Shown here piece by piece: positions 8,866-16,393 of a stretch of 64,000 bases of DNA. The DNA comes from Wenjunlia vitaminophila DSM 41686 (lineage in GTDB: Bacteria; Actinomycetota; Actinomycetes; Streptomycetales; Streptomycetaceae). The stretch's first letter is position 1; each line of letters opens with the position of its first letter. Where the stretch lies: positions 193,051 to 257,050 of the forward strand of contig NZ_KB904634.1 in assembly GCF_000380165.1 (NCBI RefSeq). Reading direction: 5' to 3'. A program made the position numbers and the translations under genes. The notes under the pieces were generated by a model. That model did no database searches, was not told where the DNA came from, and was given only the letters and a program-made list of their open reading frames with translations.

Positions 8866-9675
8866 GTGATGAGCGCGCCCGGGCCCCGGCACCCGTTCCT
8901 GGACCACCCGCTCCCCCTGGCCTTCGCCCACCGCGGCGGGGGCACCGCCGGGACGGAGAACTCGCTCGCCGCCTTCGCCGACGCGGTGCGCCTGGGCTAC
9001 CGGTACCTGGAGACCGACGTGCACGCCACCCGGGACGGGGTCCTGGTCGCCTTCCACGACCTCACCCTGGACCGGGTCACCGACCGGCAGGGGGCCGTCG
9101 CCGACCTCTCCTGGCACGAGGTGAGCCGGGCCAGGATCGGCGGCACCGAACCGGTGCCGCGGCTGGAGGAGCTGCTCGACGCCTTCCCCGAGGCCCGGCT
9201 GAACATCGACGTCAAGGCCGTCGCCGCCGTGGTCCCGCTGGTGGAGACCGTCCGGCGGGCCAATGCCTGGCACCGCGTCTGCGTCAGCTCGTTCTCCGAG
9301 CAGCGGCTGGCCCGGGTGCGCGCCCTGGCCGGGCCCCGGCTCGCCACCTCGCTCGGCCCGCGGGGCGTGCTCGCGCTGCGCGTGCGGTCGCTCACCGGCC
9401 GGGTGCCGGTCGACCGCCTGCTCGGTCCGGTGCTGCGCCGGGGCGCGGTCTGCGTCCAGGTCCCCGAGCGGTCCTCCGGGGTGACCGTCGTGGACCGGGC
9501 GTTCCTGCGCGCCGCCCACGCCCGGGGGCTCCAGGTCCACGTGTGGACGGTGAACGACGAGCCCTCGATGCGGCGGCTGCTCGACCTGGGCGTGGACGGG
9601 ATCATGACGGACAACGTGCGGGGGCTGCGCGCGGTGCTGGTGGAGCGCGGGAGCTGGCCGGCGACCGGACGGTGA
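8866..9675 (+). CDS. Glycerophosphodiester phosphodiesterase
   Basis: GDPD-family TIM-barrel enzyme of 269 aa that hydrolyses glycerophosphodiesters to glycerol-3-phosphate and an alcohol. The motif LAFAHRGGGTAGTENSLAAF gives the catalytic His-Arg, and LETDVHATRDGVLVAFHDLTLDRVT carries the metal ligands and second His. The C-terminal block VHVWTVNDEPSMRRLLDLGVDGIMTDN is also typical. No signal peptide is seen, so it is probably cytosolic. There is no Shine-Dalgarno; a CATACT hexamer (8854-8859) lies 6 nt before the GTG at 8866 (an ATG follows directly at 8869), so a leaderless transcript is likely. Confidence 0.92.
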   Translation: MMSAPGPRHPFLDHPLPLAFAHRGGGTAGTENSLAAFADAVRLGYRYLETDVHATRDGVLVAFHDLTLDRVTDRQGAVADLSWHEVSRARIGGTEPVPRLEELLDAFPEARLNIDVKAVAAVVPLVETVRRANAWHRVCVSSFSEQRLARVRALAGPRLATSLGPRGVLALRVRSLTGRVPVDRLLGPVLRRGAVCVQVPERSSGVTVVDRAFLRAAHARGLQVHVWTVNDEPSMRRLLDLGVDGIMTDNVRGLRAVLVERGSWPATGR

Positions 9676-9919
9676 GCCGCCGCTGCGGGCGGTTGGACGG
9701 TCTGGTCGGCTGTGGCGGACCTTGAGGCGTTCGCGACGGTATCCCCACACACTGTCCCGGGGACATATGGGTGTGCGTCGGCGGGATCAGGGTAGGGAGC
9801 TGCCAGAAAATGTCTACGCGTCATCGGTGCGGGCGGGTAGTGTACGCCTTCAGCACGCTGGATGAGTCGTTGCTGCGCGTATCTGGTCCGAAAACGCTGG
9901 GTGATATCAGGTGCCGGAT

Positions 9920-9948
9920 GTGACAAAACCGGCGGCTATGGGTACAAC
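9920..9948 (+). promoter_or_regulatory. Housekeeping (HrdB/SigA-like) promoter candidate of rbpA
   Basis: GTGACA at 9920-9925 and TACAAC at 9943-9948 are separated by exactly 17 nt, a close fit to the vegetative consensus. It would make a leader of about 120 nt for rbpA. Confidence 0.55.
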
Positions 9949-9984
9949 AGGGGCGGCACGACGGGCGACGCACGTCCCGAATCG

Positions 9985-10010
9985 GGAATCTTCTCCGCCG
10001 ACCGGACGTT
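9985..10010 (+). promoter_or_regulatory. Sigma-R type promoter of rbpA (GGAAT-N18-GTT)
   Basis: GGAAT at 9985-9989 and GTT at 10008-10010 with an 18-nt spacer match the consensus of sigma-R (SigH in mycobacteria), the thiol-oxidative-stress sigma factor. In Streptomyces coelicolor rbpA is a known sigma-R target, so position and gene context agree. The transcript would have a leader of about 57 nt. Confidence 0.75.
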
Positions 10011-10073
10011 GACCTGACTGACGACGACAGTGGACGACTGTCCTGTGGGCGACAAGCCCGGGAGGCACGATTC

Positions 10074-10448
10074 ATGAGTGAGCGAGCTCTCCGCGGCACG
10101 CGACTCGGCGCCACCAGCTACGAGACCGACCGCGGTATCGACCTGGCGCCCCGCCAGACCGTGGAATACGCGTGTGTGAACGGACATCGGTTCGAGATGC
10201 CGTTCTCGGTGGAGGCCGAGGTACCGCCGCAGTGGGAGTGCCGCGCATGCGGCGCGGAAGCCCTGCTGGTCGACGGTGACGGGCCCGAGGAGAAGAAGAT
10301 CAAACCGGCGCGCACGCACTGGGACATGCTGATGGAAAGGCGCACCCGCGAGGAGCTGGAGGAGGTGCTCGCGGAGCGGCTGGCGATCCTGCGCTCCGGT
10401 GGCATCAACCTGGCCGTGCATCCGCGCGACAACCGGAAGTCCGCCTGA
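10074..10448 (+). CDS. rbpA: RNA polymerase-binding protein RbpA
   Basis: Actinobacterial RNA polymerase-binding protein of 124 aa that stabilises the holoenzyme with the principal sigma factor and helps open-complex formation. The family sequence is clear from the start: MSERALRGTRLGATSYETDRG, then a core with cysteines in YACVNGHRFE and WECRACGAEALL, the basic linker EEKKIKPARTHWDMLMERRT, and a C-terminal sigma-interacting helix EELEEVLAERLAILR. Two stacked promoters precede it, one housekeeping-like and one sigma-R type, and a strong terminator follows, so it is a single-gene transcript inducible by thiol stress. Confidence 0.97.
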   Translation: MSERALRGTRLGATSYETDRGIDLAPRQTVEYACVNGHRFEMPFSVEAEVPPQWECRACGAEALLVDGDGPEEKKIKPARTHWDMLMERRTREELEEVLAERLAILRSGGINLAVHPRDNRKSA

Positions 10449-10509
10449 CCCGACCACCCACCCACGGAACCACCGGCGAGTTCCCCACCACACCGACCCA
10501 CACCGGACC

Positions 10510-10584
10510 GGCCCGCCCCACGGGCGGGCCCCTGATCCCCCGGGCCGCGGCGCATCCCCCCCCTGCGCTGCGGCCCGGGCTTTT
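10510..10584 (+). terminator. Tandem stem-loops ending rbpA transcript
   Basis: The first hairpin is a perfect 9-bp GC stem (10510-10518 with 10522-10530, loop CAC). The second is a 16-bp stem with one G-U-type mismatch (10539-10554 with 10564-10579), followed by CTTTT. The second fits an intrinsic terminator reading rightward, and it also lies at the 3' end of leftward fxsA. Confidence 0.75.
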
Positions 10585-10609
10585 GAGCTGCTCGGGGGCT
10601 TTGAGCCGC

Positions 10610-11137
10610 TCAGGCCCGGGGACCGCCCTCGGGCCCGGCGGGGGCGTCGCGGTCGATGACCTCGCCCTGGATGACCTGGCCCCCGGGGTGGTGGATGCGG
10701 GCCTGCTGGTACGCGGTGCCCAACGGGCCGTGGCCGGTGGGCACCGCGTGCACCGCGCGGCGCAACAGGGCTCGGGTCACGGGGAAGAGCAGGAGCAGGG
10801 CGACGGCGTCGGAGGCGAACCCGGGCAGGATCAGCAGGGCGCCGCCGAGCATCACCAGGCCCGCACCGGTGGACTCCGGGACGGTGGTGGCTCCGGCACG
10901 CACGGCCGCGGACAGCGCGCGCCAGGCACGGACCCCGGCACGCCTGATCACCAGGCCGCCGAGCACCGCGCCCGCGACGAGCAGCCCGAGGGTCGCCGGG
11001 ACACTGGTGGCCTGGCTGACCAGCCCGATGAGCCAGACCTCCAGGACCAACCAGGCGACCAGCAGCAACGGGACGACGATCCGGGCCCGGGAACGCCGGG
11101 CGGGCCGCTGCCCGCGTGAGGTGGAAAAACTGCTCAT
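10610..11137 (-). CDS. fxsA: FxsA family membrane protein
   Basis: Integral membrane protein of 175 aa with three or four hydrophobic segments: IVVPLLLVAWLVLEVWLIGLVS (about 20-41), ATLGLLVAGAVLGGLVIRRAG, GLVMLGGALLILPGFASDAVALLLLFPVTR, and a hydrophilic tail. The motif GALLILPGFASDAVALLLLFPVTR is the FxsA signature. In E. coli FxsA reduces F-plasmid exclusion of phage T7; its normal role is unknown. The ATG follows the ppm1 stop by 3 nt, so it is the last gene of the lnt-ppm1-fxsA operon. Confidence 0.9.
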   Translation of the reverse strand: MSSFSTSRGQRPARRSRARIVVPLLLVAWLVLEVWLIGLVSQATSVPATLGLLVAGAVLGGLVIRRAGVRAWRALSAAVRAGATTVPESTGAGLVMLGGALLILPGFASDAVALLLLFPVTRALLRRAVHAVPTGHGPLGTAYQQARIHHPGGQVIQGEVIDRDAPAGPEGGPRA

Positions 11138-11140
11138 CTT

Positions 11141-11896
11141 TCAATTGTGCCTGTTGCGTCGCATCCGCCGGGTGCGATCGCGGAGCCCCCAGGCGGGAAC
11201 CCGCCAGACCGCTTCGGCGACGATGTCACGGCTCATCTTGCTGTCGCCGAGCTCGCGCTCGACGAACGTCACGGGCACCTCGACCACCCGGTAGCCCGCC
11301 GCCAGCGCCCGTCGGGTGAGGTCGATCTGGAAGCAGTAGCCGTGGGAGGCGACGTCGTCCATGCCGAGGCCGATCAGCGTCTCCTTGCGGAACGCCCGGT
11401 AGCCGGCGGTGACGTCGCGGACCGGGATGCCGAGCAGCAGCCGGGCGTAGGTGCTGCCGCCGCGGGAGAGCACCTGCCGGCGCCTGGGCCAGTTGACCAC
11501 CCGCCCCCCGGTGATCCAGCGGGAGCCGATGACCAGGTCCGCGCCGCGCAGCGCGGTGAGCAGCCGCGGCAGTTCCTCCGGCTGGTGGGAGCCGTCGGCG
11601 TCCATCTCGCACAGCACGTCGTATCCGTGGTCGATCCCCCAGTGGAAGCCGGCGAGGTAGGCGGCGCCCAGTCCCTGCTTGCCCTCGCGGTGCATCACGT
11701 GCACCGAGGAGTCCTCGGCCGCGATGCGGTCCGCGATCTCACCGGTGCCGTCGGGACTGTTGTCGTCGGCCACCAGAACGTGCACCTGGGGTGCCGCCTT
11801 GCGGACCCGGGCGACGATCGACTCGACGTTCTCGGCCTCGTTGTAGGTGGGGATGATCACCAGCACGTCGCCGAGCGGACCGTGGCCCTTGTTCAC
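11141..11896 (-). CDS. ppm1: Polyprenol monophosphomannose synthase
   Basis: GT2-family glycosyltransferase of 251 aa that transfers mannose from GDP-mannose to polyprenyl phosphate, supplying the donor for protein O-mannosylation and mannolipids at the membrane. The motifs are GDVLVIIPTYNEAENV at the N-terminus, ADDNSPDGTGEIAD, and CEMDADGSHQPEELPRL, whose DAD binds the nucleotide-sugar metal. No C-terminal membrane domain is present, as in other actinomycete Ppm1 proteins. The GTG at 11896 overlaps the lnt TGA (GTGA), so translation is coupled; longer starts would overlap lnt without conserved sequence. Confidence 0.93.
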   Translation of the reverse strand: MNKGHGPLGDVLVIIPTYNEAENVESIVARVRKAAPQVHVLVADDNSPDGTGEIADRIAAEDSSVHVMHREGKQGLGAAYLAGFHWGIDHGYDVLCEMDADGSHQPEELPRLLTALRGADLVIGSRWITGGRVVNWPRRRQVLSRGGSTYARLLLGIPVRDVTAGYRAFRKETLIGLGMDDVASHGYCFQIDLTRRALAAGYRVVEVPVTFVERELGDSKMSRDIVAEAVWRVPAWGLRDRTRRMRRNRHN

Positions 11897-13638
11897 GCTT
11901 GCCCCTTCTGTCCGTTGCGTGCCCGCCGGTCGAGGATGGCCACCGCGAGCCAGGCGAGGAGTCCCACGATACTGATCGTCCACTCAGGTGCGGCGCCGAC
12001 GCGGTCGGCAACGGTGGTCCCGTCCCGCAGCGGCAGGCGGGCGGTCAGCACCTCCTGGGTGAACTCGTCGGCGCGCTGCTCGACCGTGCCGTCCGGCGCG
12101 ACCACCGCACTGATGCCGCTGGTGGCCGCGGTGACCACGGCGCGGCCGTGCTCCACCGCCCGCAGCCTGGACATGGCGAGCTGCTGCTCCGGCTGCCCGG
12201 TGCGCCCGTAGGTGGCGTTGTTGGTCTGCACGATCAGGGCGCGGGCCCCGGCGTTGACGGTGTCCCTGACCACGCCGTCGTAGGCCACCTCGAAGCAGAT
12301 CACGTCGCCGAGCCGGGCCGGGCCGACCTGGAGCACCCCGGTCTCGGTGCCGTGCCAGAAGTCGCGGGGGACCCGGTCGAGTCGCGAGATGACCTTGCTG
12401 AGCTGCGCGCGGAACGGCACGTACTCGCCGAACGGCACCGGGTGCTGCTTGGTGTAGCTGGCCCCGGGCCCGGTCCTGGGGTCCCACACGATGCCCTGGT
12501 TCTGCACGTGGGTCTCGTCCGGCCCCTCCACCAGCGCGCCGACCAGGATCGGAACGTCGATGGCGGCGACCGCCTGTTCGATCCGGGCACGCGCCTCGGG
12601 GTTCCGGTACGGGTCGAGGTCGGAGGAGTTCTCCGGCCAGATCACCAGGTCGGGCTTGGCCTTCCGGCCGGCCCTGACGTCCGCGGCGAGGTCCAGGGTG
12701 GCGTTGACGTGGTTGTCGAGGATCATCATGGGGCGGCCCAGGAAGTCCATGCCGGGCTTCTGCACGTTGCCCTGGACCACCGCGATGTCCACGGTGTCGT
12801 CGGCGTCGGTCGGCACCGGGACCGCGAAACCGGCGGCGACGAGGGCACCGGCCCCGGCGGTCGCGGCGACCGCGACCAGGTCGAACCGGCCCCGGGCCCG
12901 CCACAGCCGCCACGCGGCCCAGGCGAGCAGCCCACCGGTCAACGCCACCGCGAAGGTGACCAGCGGCGCACCCCCGAGGGCGGCCAGCGGGGTGTAGGGC
13001 GAAGCGGTGTTGGCGAACGCCAGTCGGCCCCAGGGGAAACCGCCGAACGGCACGCGGTCCCTGGCCCACTCCTGCGCCACCCACAGGCAGGCGCCCCACA
13101 GGGGAGCCCCCGGCAGGCGCCAGGTCACCGCCATGCCGGCGCCCATCAGCACGAAGAACCCGGACTCGATGGCGGAGAGGCCGAAGGTGGCGTCGAGGCC
13201 CACCACCCGCAGCCAGATCAGCAGCCAGCAGAAGAACGGCAGCCCGAACGCGAACCCGAGCCAGGCGCCCTGCCGCGCGGTGCGTCCCCGGACCACCAGG
13301 GCGAACGCCGCCACCGACACCACCGACAGCGGCCAGACGTCGTACGGGGGGAACGCGGCGGCCAGGCCGAGCCCGCTCACCGCCGCCACGGCGCTGCTGG
13401 GGGCCGCGGCCCGGGCCGTGCGGGTGAAGCGCTGCCAGCGGCCGGGCCGCGGACCGCCCGCGGGCTCCTCAGCCGCGGCCACCGGGGGTGCGGTGTCGCT
13501 CCCGGACGACTCCGACCCGACCGCCGCCTGGTCCCGACCGCCGTCGGCCGGCTCGTCAGCGGGAGCCGCGAGGGCTCCGGAGCCGCCGTCGGGGCGTTCG
13601 GGGGGCGCGACGGCGGGGGATTCGGGACGCGAACGCAC
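11893..13638 (-). CDS. lnt: Apolipoprotein N-acyltransferase
   Basis: Integral membrane enzyme of 581 aa that N-acylates the N-terminal cysteine of lipoproteins. It has a hydrophilic N-terminal extension of about 75 residues, then six or so membrane segments (80-275), then a nitrilase-like domain. The Lnt catalytic triad is visible: E336 in LVIWPENSSD, K397 in YTKQHPVPFGEY, and C448 in VICFEVAYD. A final membrane helix closes the protein. The GTG at 13638 is preceded by AGGAAGG. It is first in the operon with ppm1 and fxsA, an order common in actinomycetes, where Lnt and Ppm1 act together or are fused. Confidence 0.94.
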   Translation of the reverse strand: MRSRPESPAVAPPERPDGGSGALAAPADEPADGGRDQAAVGSESSGSDTAPPVAAAEEPAGGPRPGRWQRFTRTARAAAPSSAVAAVSGLGLAAAFPPYDVWPLSVVSVAAFALVVRGRTARQGAWLGFAFGLPFFCWLLIWLRVVGLDATFGLSAIESGFFVLMGAGMAVTWRLPGAPLWGACLWVAQEWARDRVPFGGFPWGRLAFANTASPYTPLAALGGAPLVTFAVALTGGLLAWAAWRLWRARGRFDLVAVAATAGAGALVAAGFAVPVPTDADDTVDIAVVQGNVQKPGMDFLGRPMMILDNHVNATLDLAADVRAGRKAKPDLVIWPENSSDLDPYRNPEARARIEQAVAAIDVPILVGALVEGPDETHVQNQGIVWDPRTGPGASYTKQHPVPFGEYVPFRAQLSKVISRLDRVPRDFWHGTETGVLQVGPARLGDVICFEVAYDGVVRDTVNAGARALIVQTNNATYGRTGQPEQQLAMSRLRAVEHGRAVVTAATSGISAVVAPDGTVEQRADEFTQEVLTARLPLRDGTTVADRVGAAPEWTISIVGLLAWLAVAILDRRARNGQKGQA

Positions 13639-14122
13639 GGGTCGCCGCCTTCCTGCTGTTCCGGTTGGTGGAGTGACCGTACAACGTATGACCGCTCACA
13701 CCGGATTCCGGCTGCGGACGAGGACCCGGAACACCCTTCGGGCCGGCCCGGAACCCGCTGGCTGCGGATCGACGACAAGCCGTTGTCTACTGAGCGTCCG
13801 GGTCCCGTCCGCGTCGCACCCGTCGACCGGACCGGACGGCCACCGTCGAAGTGGTCGGGCGCTGGACCTGGCTCGGACGAGGCGGTACGCCTGTGCGGCG
13901 CGCACCGCCTGTGGCCCAGGGGCGACTGGCACTCCAGGTGTGCGGTTTTCCCGGTCGGACGTCCCGTAGGTGGACGCCGCAGAACCTACTCGCCCGCGCC
14001 CGTTGCCTGTCAACAACCGTCTCACCTGCGTGGATACGGAAAATCAGCAGGTCAGTGCGGGGTTGGCGGGCTCCGCAACACAGGCTGAGGGCACGTCGTT
14101 CGGCGGTATCTCCCGCTCGCGT
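13639..14122. other. 484-bp gene-free region
   Basis: Region between the lnt start and the 3' end of the amidohydrolase gene. It must hold the lnt promoter, but I find no convincing -10/-35 pair, no RNA gene and no frame with a recognisable product. Slightly lower GC than its flanks near 14010-14060. Confidence 0.5.
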
Positions 14123-15757
14123 TCACCCGTTCGGCGCGGTGAACACCGGACGTCCCGCGACCACGGTCCTCAGACAGCGGGGCAGGTCACGGCCCGGGGA
14201 GAGGTCCGGGAGACCCGGGGTCCCCGAGCGCGGGTCGGTGGACCAGCCGGCGACCCGGTCGTCCGGGACCTGGACGACGAGGTCGCCGGCCGCCCAGACC
14301 GCGTAGTGCGCGGGCGCGCCGGGGAGCAGGGCGCCGGTGTCGTCGCGGCCCAGGGCCCGCCAGCCGCCCCTGGTGTGCGCGGTGAACGCGGCACGGACGG
14401 AGATCCGGTGTTCCGGGGTGCGGTGGAACGCCGCGGCGCGGACCGACCCCCACGGGTCGAGCGGGGTGACCGGGGAGTCGGAGCCCAGGGCGAGCGGCAC
14501 CCCGGCCCGCAGCAGGCTCGCGAAGGGGTTGAGGGTGCGGGCCCGGTCGGCGCCGAGCCGCGCGGCGTACATGCCCTCCTCGCCGCCCCACGCCGCGTCG
14601 AAGGCCGGCTGGACGGAGGCGATCAGCCCGAGCTCGGCGAAGGCGTCGACGGTCGCCGGGGTGAGCATCTCGGCGTGCTCCACCCGGTGCCTGGCGGCTG
14701 CCAGCCGGGTCGGCCCCAGACGTTCCGCGACCCGCCTGGCGCCGGCGACGACGCTCTCCACGGCGGCGTCGCCGATCGCGTGGAACCCGCCCTGCAGGCC
14801 GGCCTCCGCGCACGCCGTCAGGTGTTCCGCGACGCCGTCCGCGTCGAGGAACGCGGTTCCCCGCCGTCCTTCGGCGTCGGCGTAGGGCTGGTTGAGCAGC
14901 GCGGTGTGCGAGCCCAGCGCACCGTCCACGAACAGGTCGCCCGCCGCCCCGACGGCACCGAGGTCACGGATTCGGGCCGCCCCGTCGGCGTCGCCCGCGG
15001 TCAGCGCCTGGGCCCAGTAGCCGAAGACCAGCGGGCCGGGTTCCTCCGCGGCGAGCCGCAGCAGGTCCGTGAGGTCGTCCTCGTCGGAGATGTCCGGTCC
15101 CGCGCACTCGTGCAGTGCCCCGATGCCCAGGCCGGCGGCGTGGCGCAGGGCGGCGCGCTGGGCGTCCCTGCGCTGTGCCGGGGGCACCGCGGCGCGGGCG
15201 GCCCGCCGGGCGGCGTGGTGGGCGTCCCGGGTGAGGGTCCCGTCGGCCTCGTGCCCGGGCAGGGCCGCGATGTCGGGGACGGCGGCGAGCAGCGCCGGGG
15301 ACACCGCTGCGGAGTGCATGTCCGTACGGGTGAGGTAGACGGCCCTGCCGGGCGCGGCGGCGTCGAGCTCGGCGGGGCTGGGGGCGCGGCGCTCGGGCCA
15401 GCGCGCCGAGTCCCAGCCGTGGCCCAGCACCACCCGGTGGTGCGGGTGCGCGGCGGCGTGCGCGGCGACCCGGTCCAGCGCGGTGGTCAGCGAGGGGCAG
15501 TCGGTCAGGTCGAGGCCGGTGAGGGCCAGCCCGGTGGCGGTGGCGTGCACGTGGGCGTCGGTGAACGCGGCGGTGACCAGCGCCCCGTGGAGGTCCACGC
15601 ACTCGTCCGCCCCGTCGGCGAACGAGGCGGCGGCGTCGTCCGAGCCGATCCAGGCGATCCGCTCGCCCTGGACGAGCATCGCGGTGGCGAACGGGTCGGC
15701 GGGGCTGTGGACGGTGCCACCGCGCAGCAGCACGGTGCGGGCCGGGTGCTCAGTCAT
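14123..15757 (-). CDS. Amidohydrolase family protein (YtcJ-like)
   Basis: Metal-dependent hydrolase of 544 aa. The first metal site is FTDAHVHATATG (HxH after the first beta strand), further family blocks are VVLGHGWDSARW, HAIGDAAVESVVAGARR and HRVEHAEMLTP, and the C-terminal motif ALGSDSPVTPLDPWGSVRAA carries the catalytic Asp. It closes with the composite domain GALLPGAPAHYAVWAAGDL. These are the features of the YtcJ/AepA branch of the amidohydrolase superfamily. The substrate is unknown. The ATG at 15757 starts the conserved N-terminus; it lies just downstream of an AsnC regulator on the same strand. Confidence 0.88.
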   Translation of the reverse strand: MTEHPARTVLLRGGTVHSPADPFATAMLVQGERIAWIGSDDAAASFADGADECVDLHGALVTAAFTDAHVHATATGLALTGLDLTDCPSLTTALDRVAAHAAAHPHHRVVLGHGWDSARWPERRAPSPAELDAAAPGRAVYLTRTDMHSAAVSPALLAAVPDIAALPGHEADGTLTRDAHHAARRAARAAVPPAQRRDAQRAALRHAAGLGIGALHECAGPDISDEDDLTDLLRLAAEEPGPLVFGYWAQALTAGDADGAARIRDLGAVGAAGDLFVDGALGSHTALLNQPYADAEGRRGTAFLDADGVAEHLTACAEAGLQGGFHAIGDAAVESVVAGARRVAERLGPTRLAAARHRVEHAEMLTPATVDAFAELGLIASVQPAFDAAWGGEEGMYAARLGADRARTLNPFASLLRAGVPLALGSDSPVTPLDPWGSVRAAAFHRTPEHRISVRAAFTAHTRGGWRALGRDDTGALLPGAPAHYAVWAAGDLVVQVPDDRVAGWSTDPRSGTPGLPDLSPGRDLPRCLRTVVAGRPVFTAPNG

Positions 15758-15798
15758 GCGCCCAGTGTGCCCGGCGGGTCCCGGGCCGCGGGGACCGG

Positions 15799-16239
15799 TC
15801 AGGTGATCGGCGGCCTGGCCTCGTACGGGGTGCTGAGCACCACGGTGGTGCGGGTGGAGACGCCGGCCAGGGACCTGATCCTGGCCAGCAGGTGCTCCAG
15901 TTCGCCGGGGGCGGCCACCCGGACCTTGAGGATGTAGTTCTCGTCTCCCGCGACGCTGTGGCACGCCTCGATCTCCCGCACCTGCGAGAGCCGTTCCGGC
16001 AGGTCGTCGGGGGCGCTGGGGTCGAACGGCTTGACCGAGATGAACGCGGTCAGCGGCAGCCCCACCGCCTCGCAGTCCACCACCGCGGTGTAGCCGCGGA
16101 TCACCCCCCGCTGCTCGAGTCGGCGCACCCGCTGGTGCACCGCCGAGGTGGACAGGCCGGTGGACCTGCCCAGGTCCGTGTAGCTCATCCGCCCGTCGGC
16201 GAGGAGCAGTCGTACGATCTGCCGGTCGAGGTCCTCCAC
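15799..16239 (-). CDS. Lrp/AsnC family transcriptional regulator
   Basis: Protein of 146 aa with an N-terminal helix-turn-helix (LDRQIVRLLLADGRMSYTDLGRSTGLSTSAVHQRVRRLEQRGVI) and a C-terminal RAM/AsnC ligand domain containing the diagnostic VAGDENYILKVRV. It probably senses an amino acid and may act on the neighbouring amidohydrolase gene, though that is inference from position. The GTG at 16239 has no Shine-Dalgarno; TAGGTT on the minus strand 8 nt upstream suggests a leaderless transcript. Confidence 0.92.
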   Translation of the reverse strand: MEDLDRQIVRLLLADGRMSYTDLGRSTGLSTSAVHQRVRRLEQRGVIRGYTAVVDCEAVGLPLTAFISVKPFDPSAPDDLPERLSQVREIEACHSVAGDENYILKVRVAAPGELEHLLARIRSLAGVSTRTTVVLSTPYEARPPIT

Positions 16240-16247
16240 AGCGGATC

Positions 16248-16253
16248 AACCTA
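16248..16253 (-). promoter_or_regulatory. -10 hexamer for leaderless Lrp/AsnC gene
   Basis: The minus strand reads TAGGTT, 8 nt, GTG start. No ribosome-binding site fits between, so transcription probably begins at the start codon. Confidence 0.45.
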
Positions 16254-16380
16254 CTCGGGTCAGCGGGGTCGGCGCACCCACCGAGCTGCGCGGTCTCGAT
16301 CCGTGGACCCCGCGCACCGGACCGCCGGCCGGACGGGGAGGTGCCCCCGGAGGACGGCACGGGCTGTCGGAGGTGCCGGT

Positions 16381-16386
16381 TACCTT
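16381..16386 (+). promoter_or_regulatory. -10 hexamer for leaderless recombinase-like gene
   Basis: TACCTT followed by 7 nt and the ATG at 16394. This spacing is typical of leaderless actinobacterial genes and is the main reason for preferring the 16394 start over the GTG at 16373. Confidence 0.45.
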
Positions 16387-16393
16387 GACGCCC

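Larger units (their letters stand above)
9676..10073 (+). promoter_or_regulatory. Long upstream region of rbpA
   Basis: Gene-free stretch of about 400 bp between the phosphodiesterase and rbpA. Its rightmost 150 bp contain two candidate promoters, listed separately (9920-9948 and 9985-10010). I see no coding sequence in the remainder and no clear terminator for the upstream gene. Confidence 0.6.

Noticed and set aside
13639-14122. A tRNA or other RNA gene in the 484-bp gap
   Set aside because: No cloverleaf with a GGTTCGA-type arm could be found on either strand.
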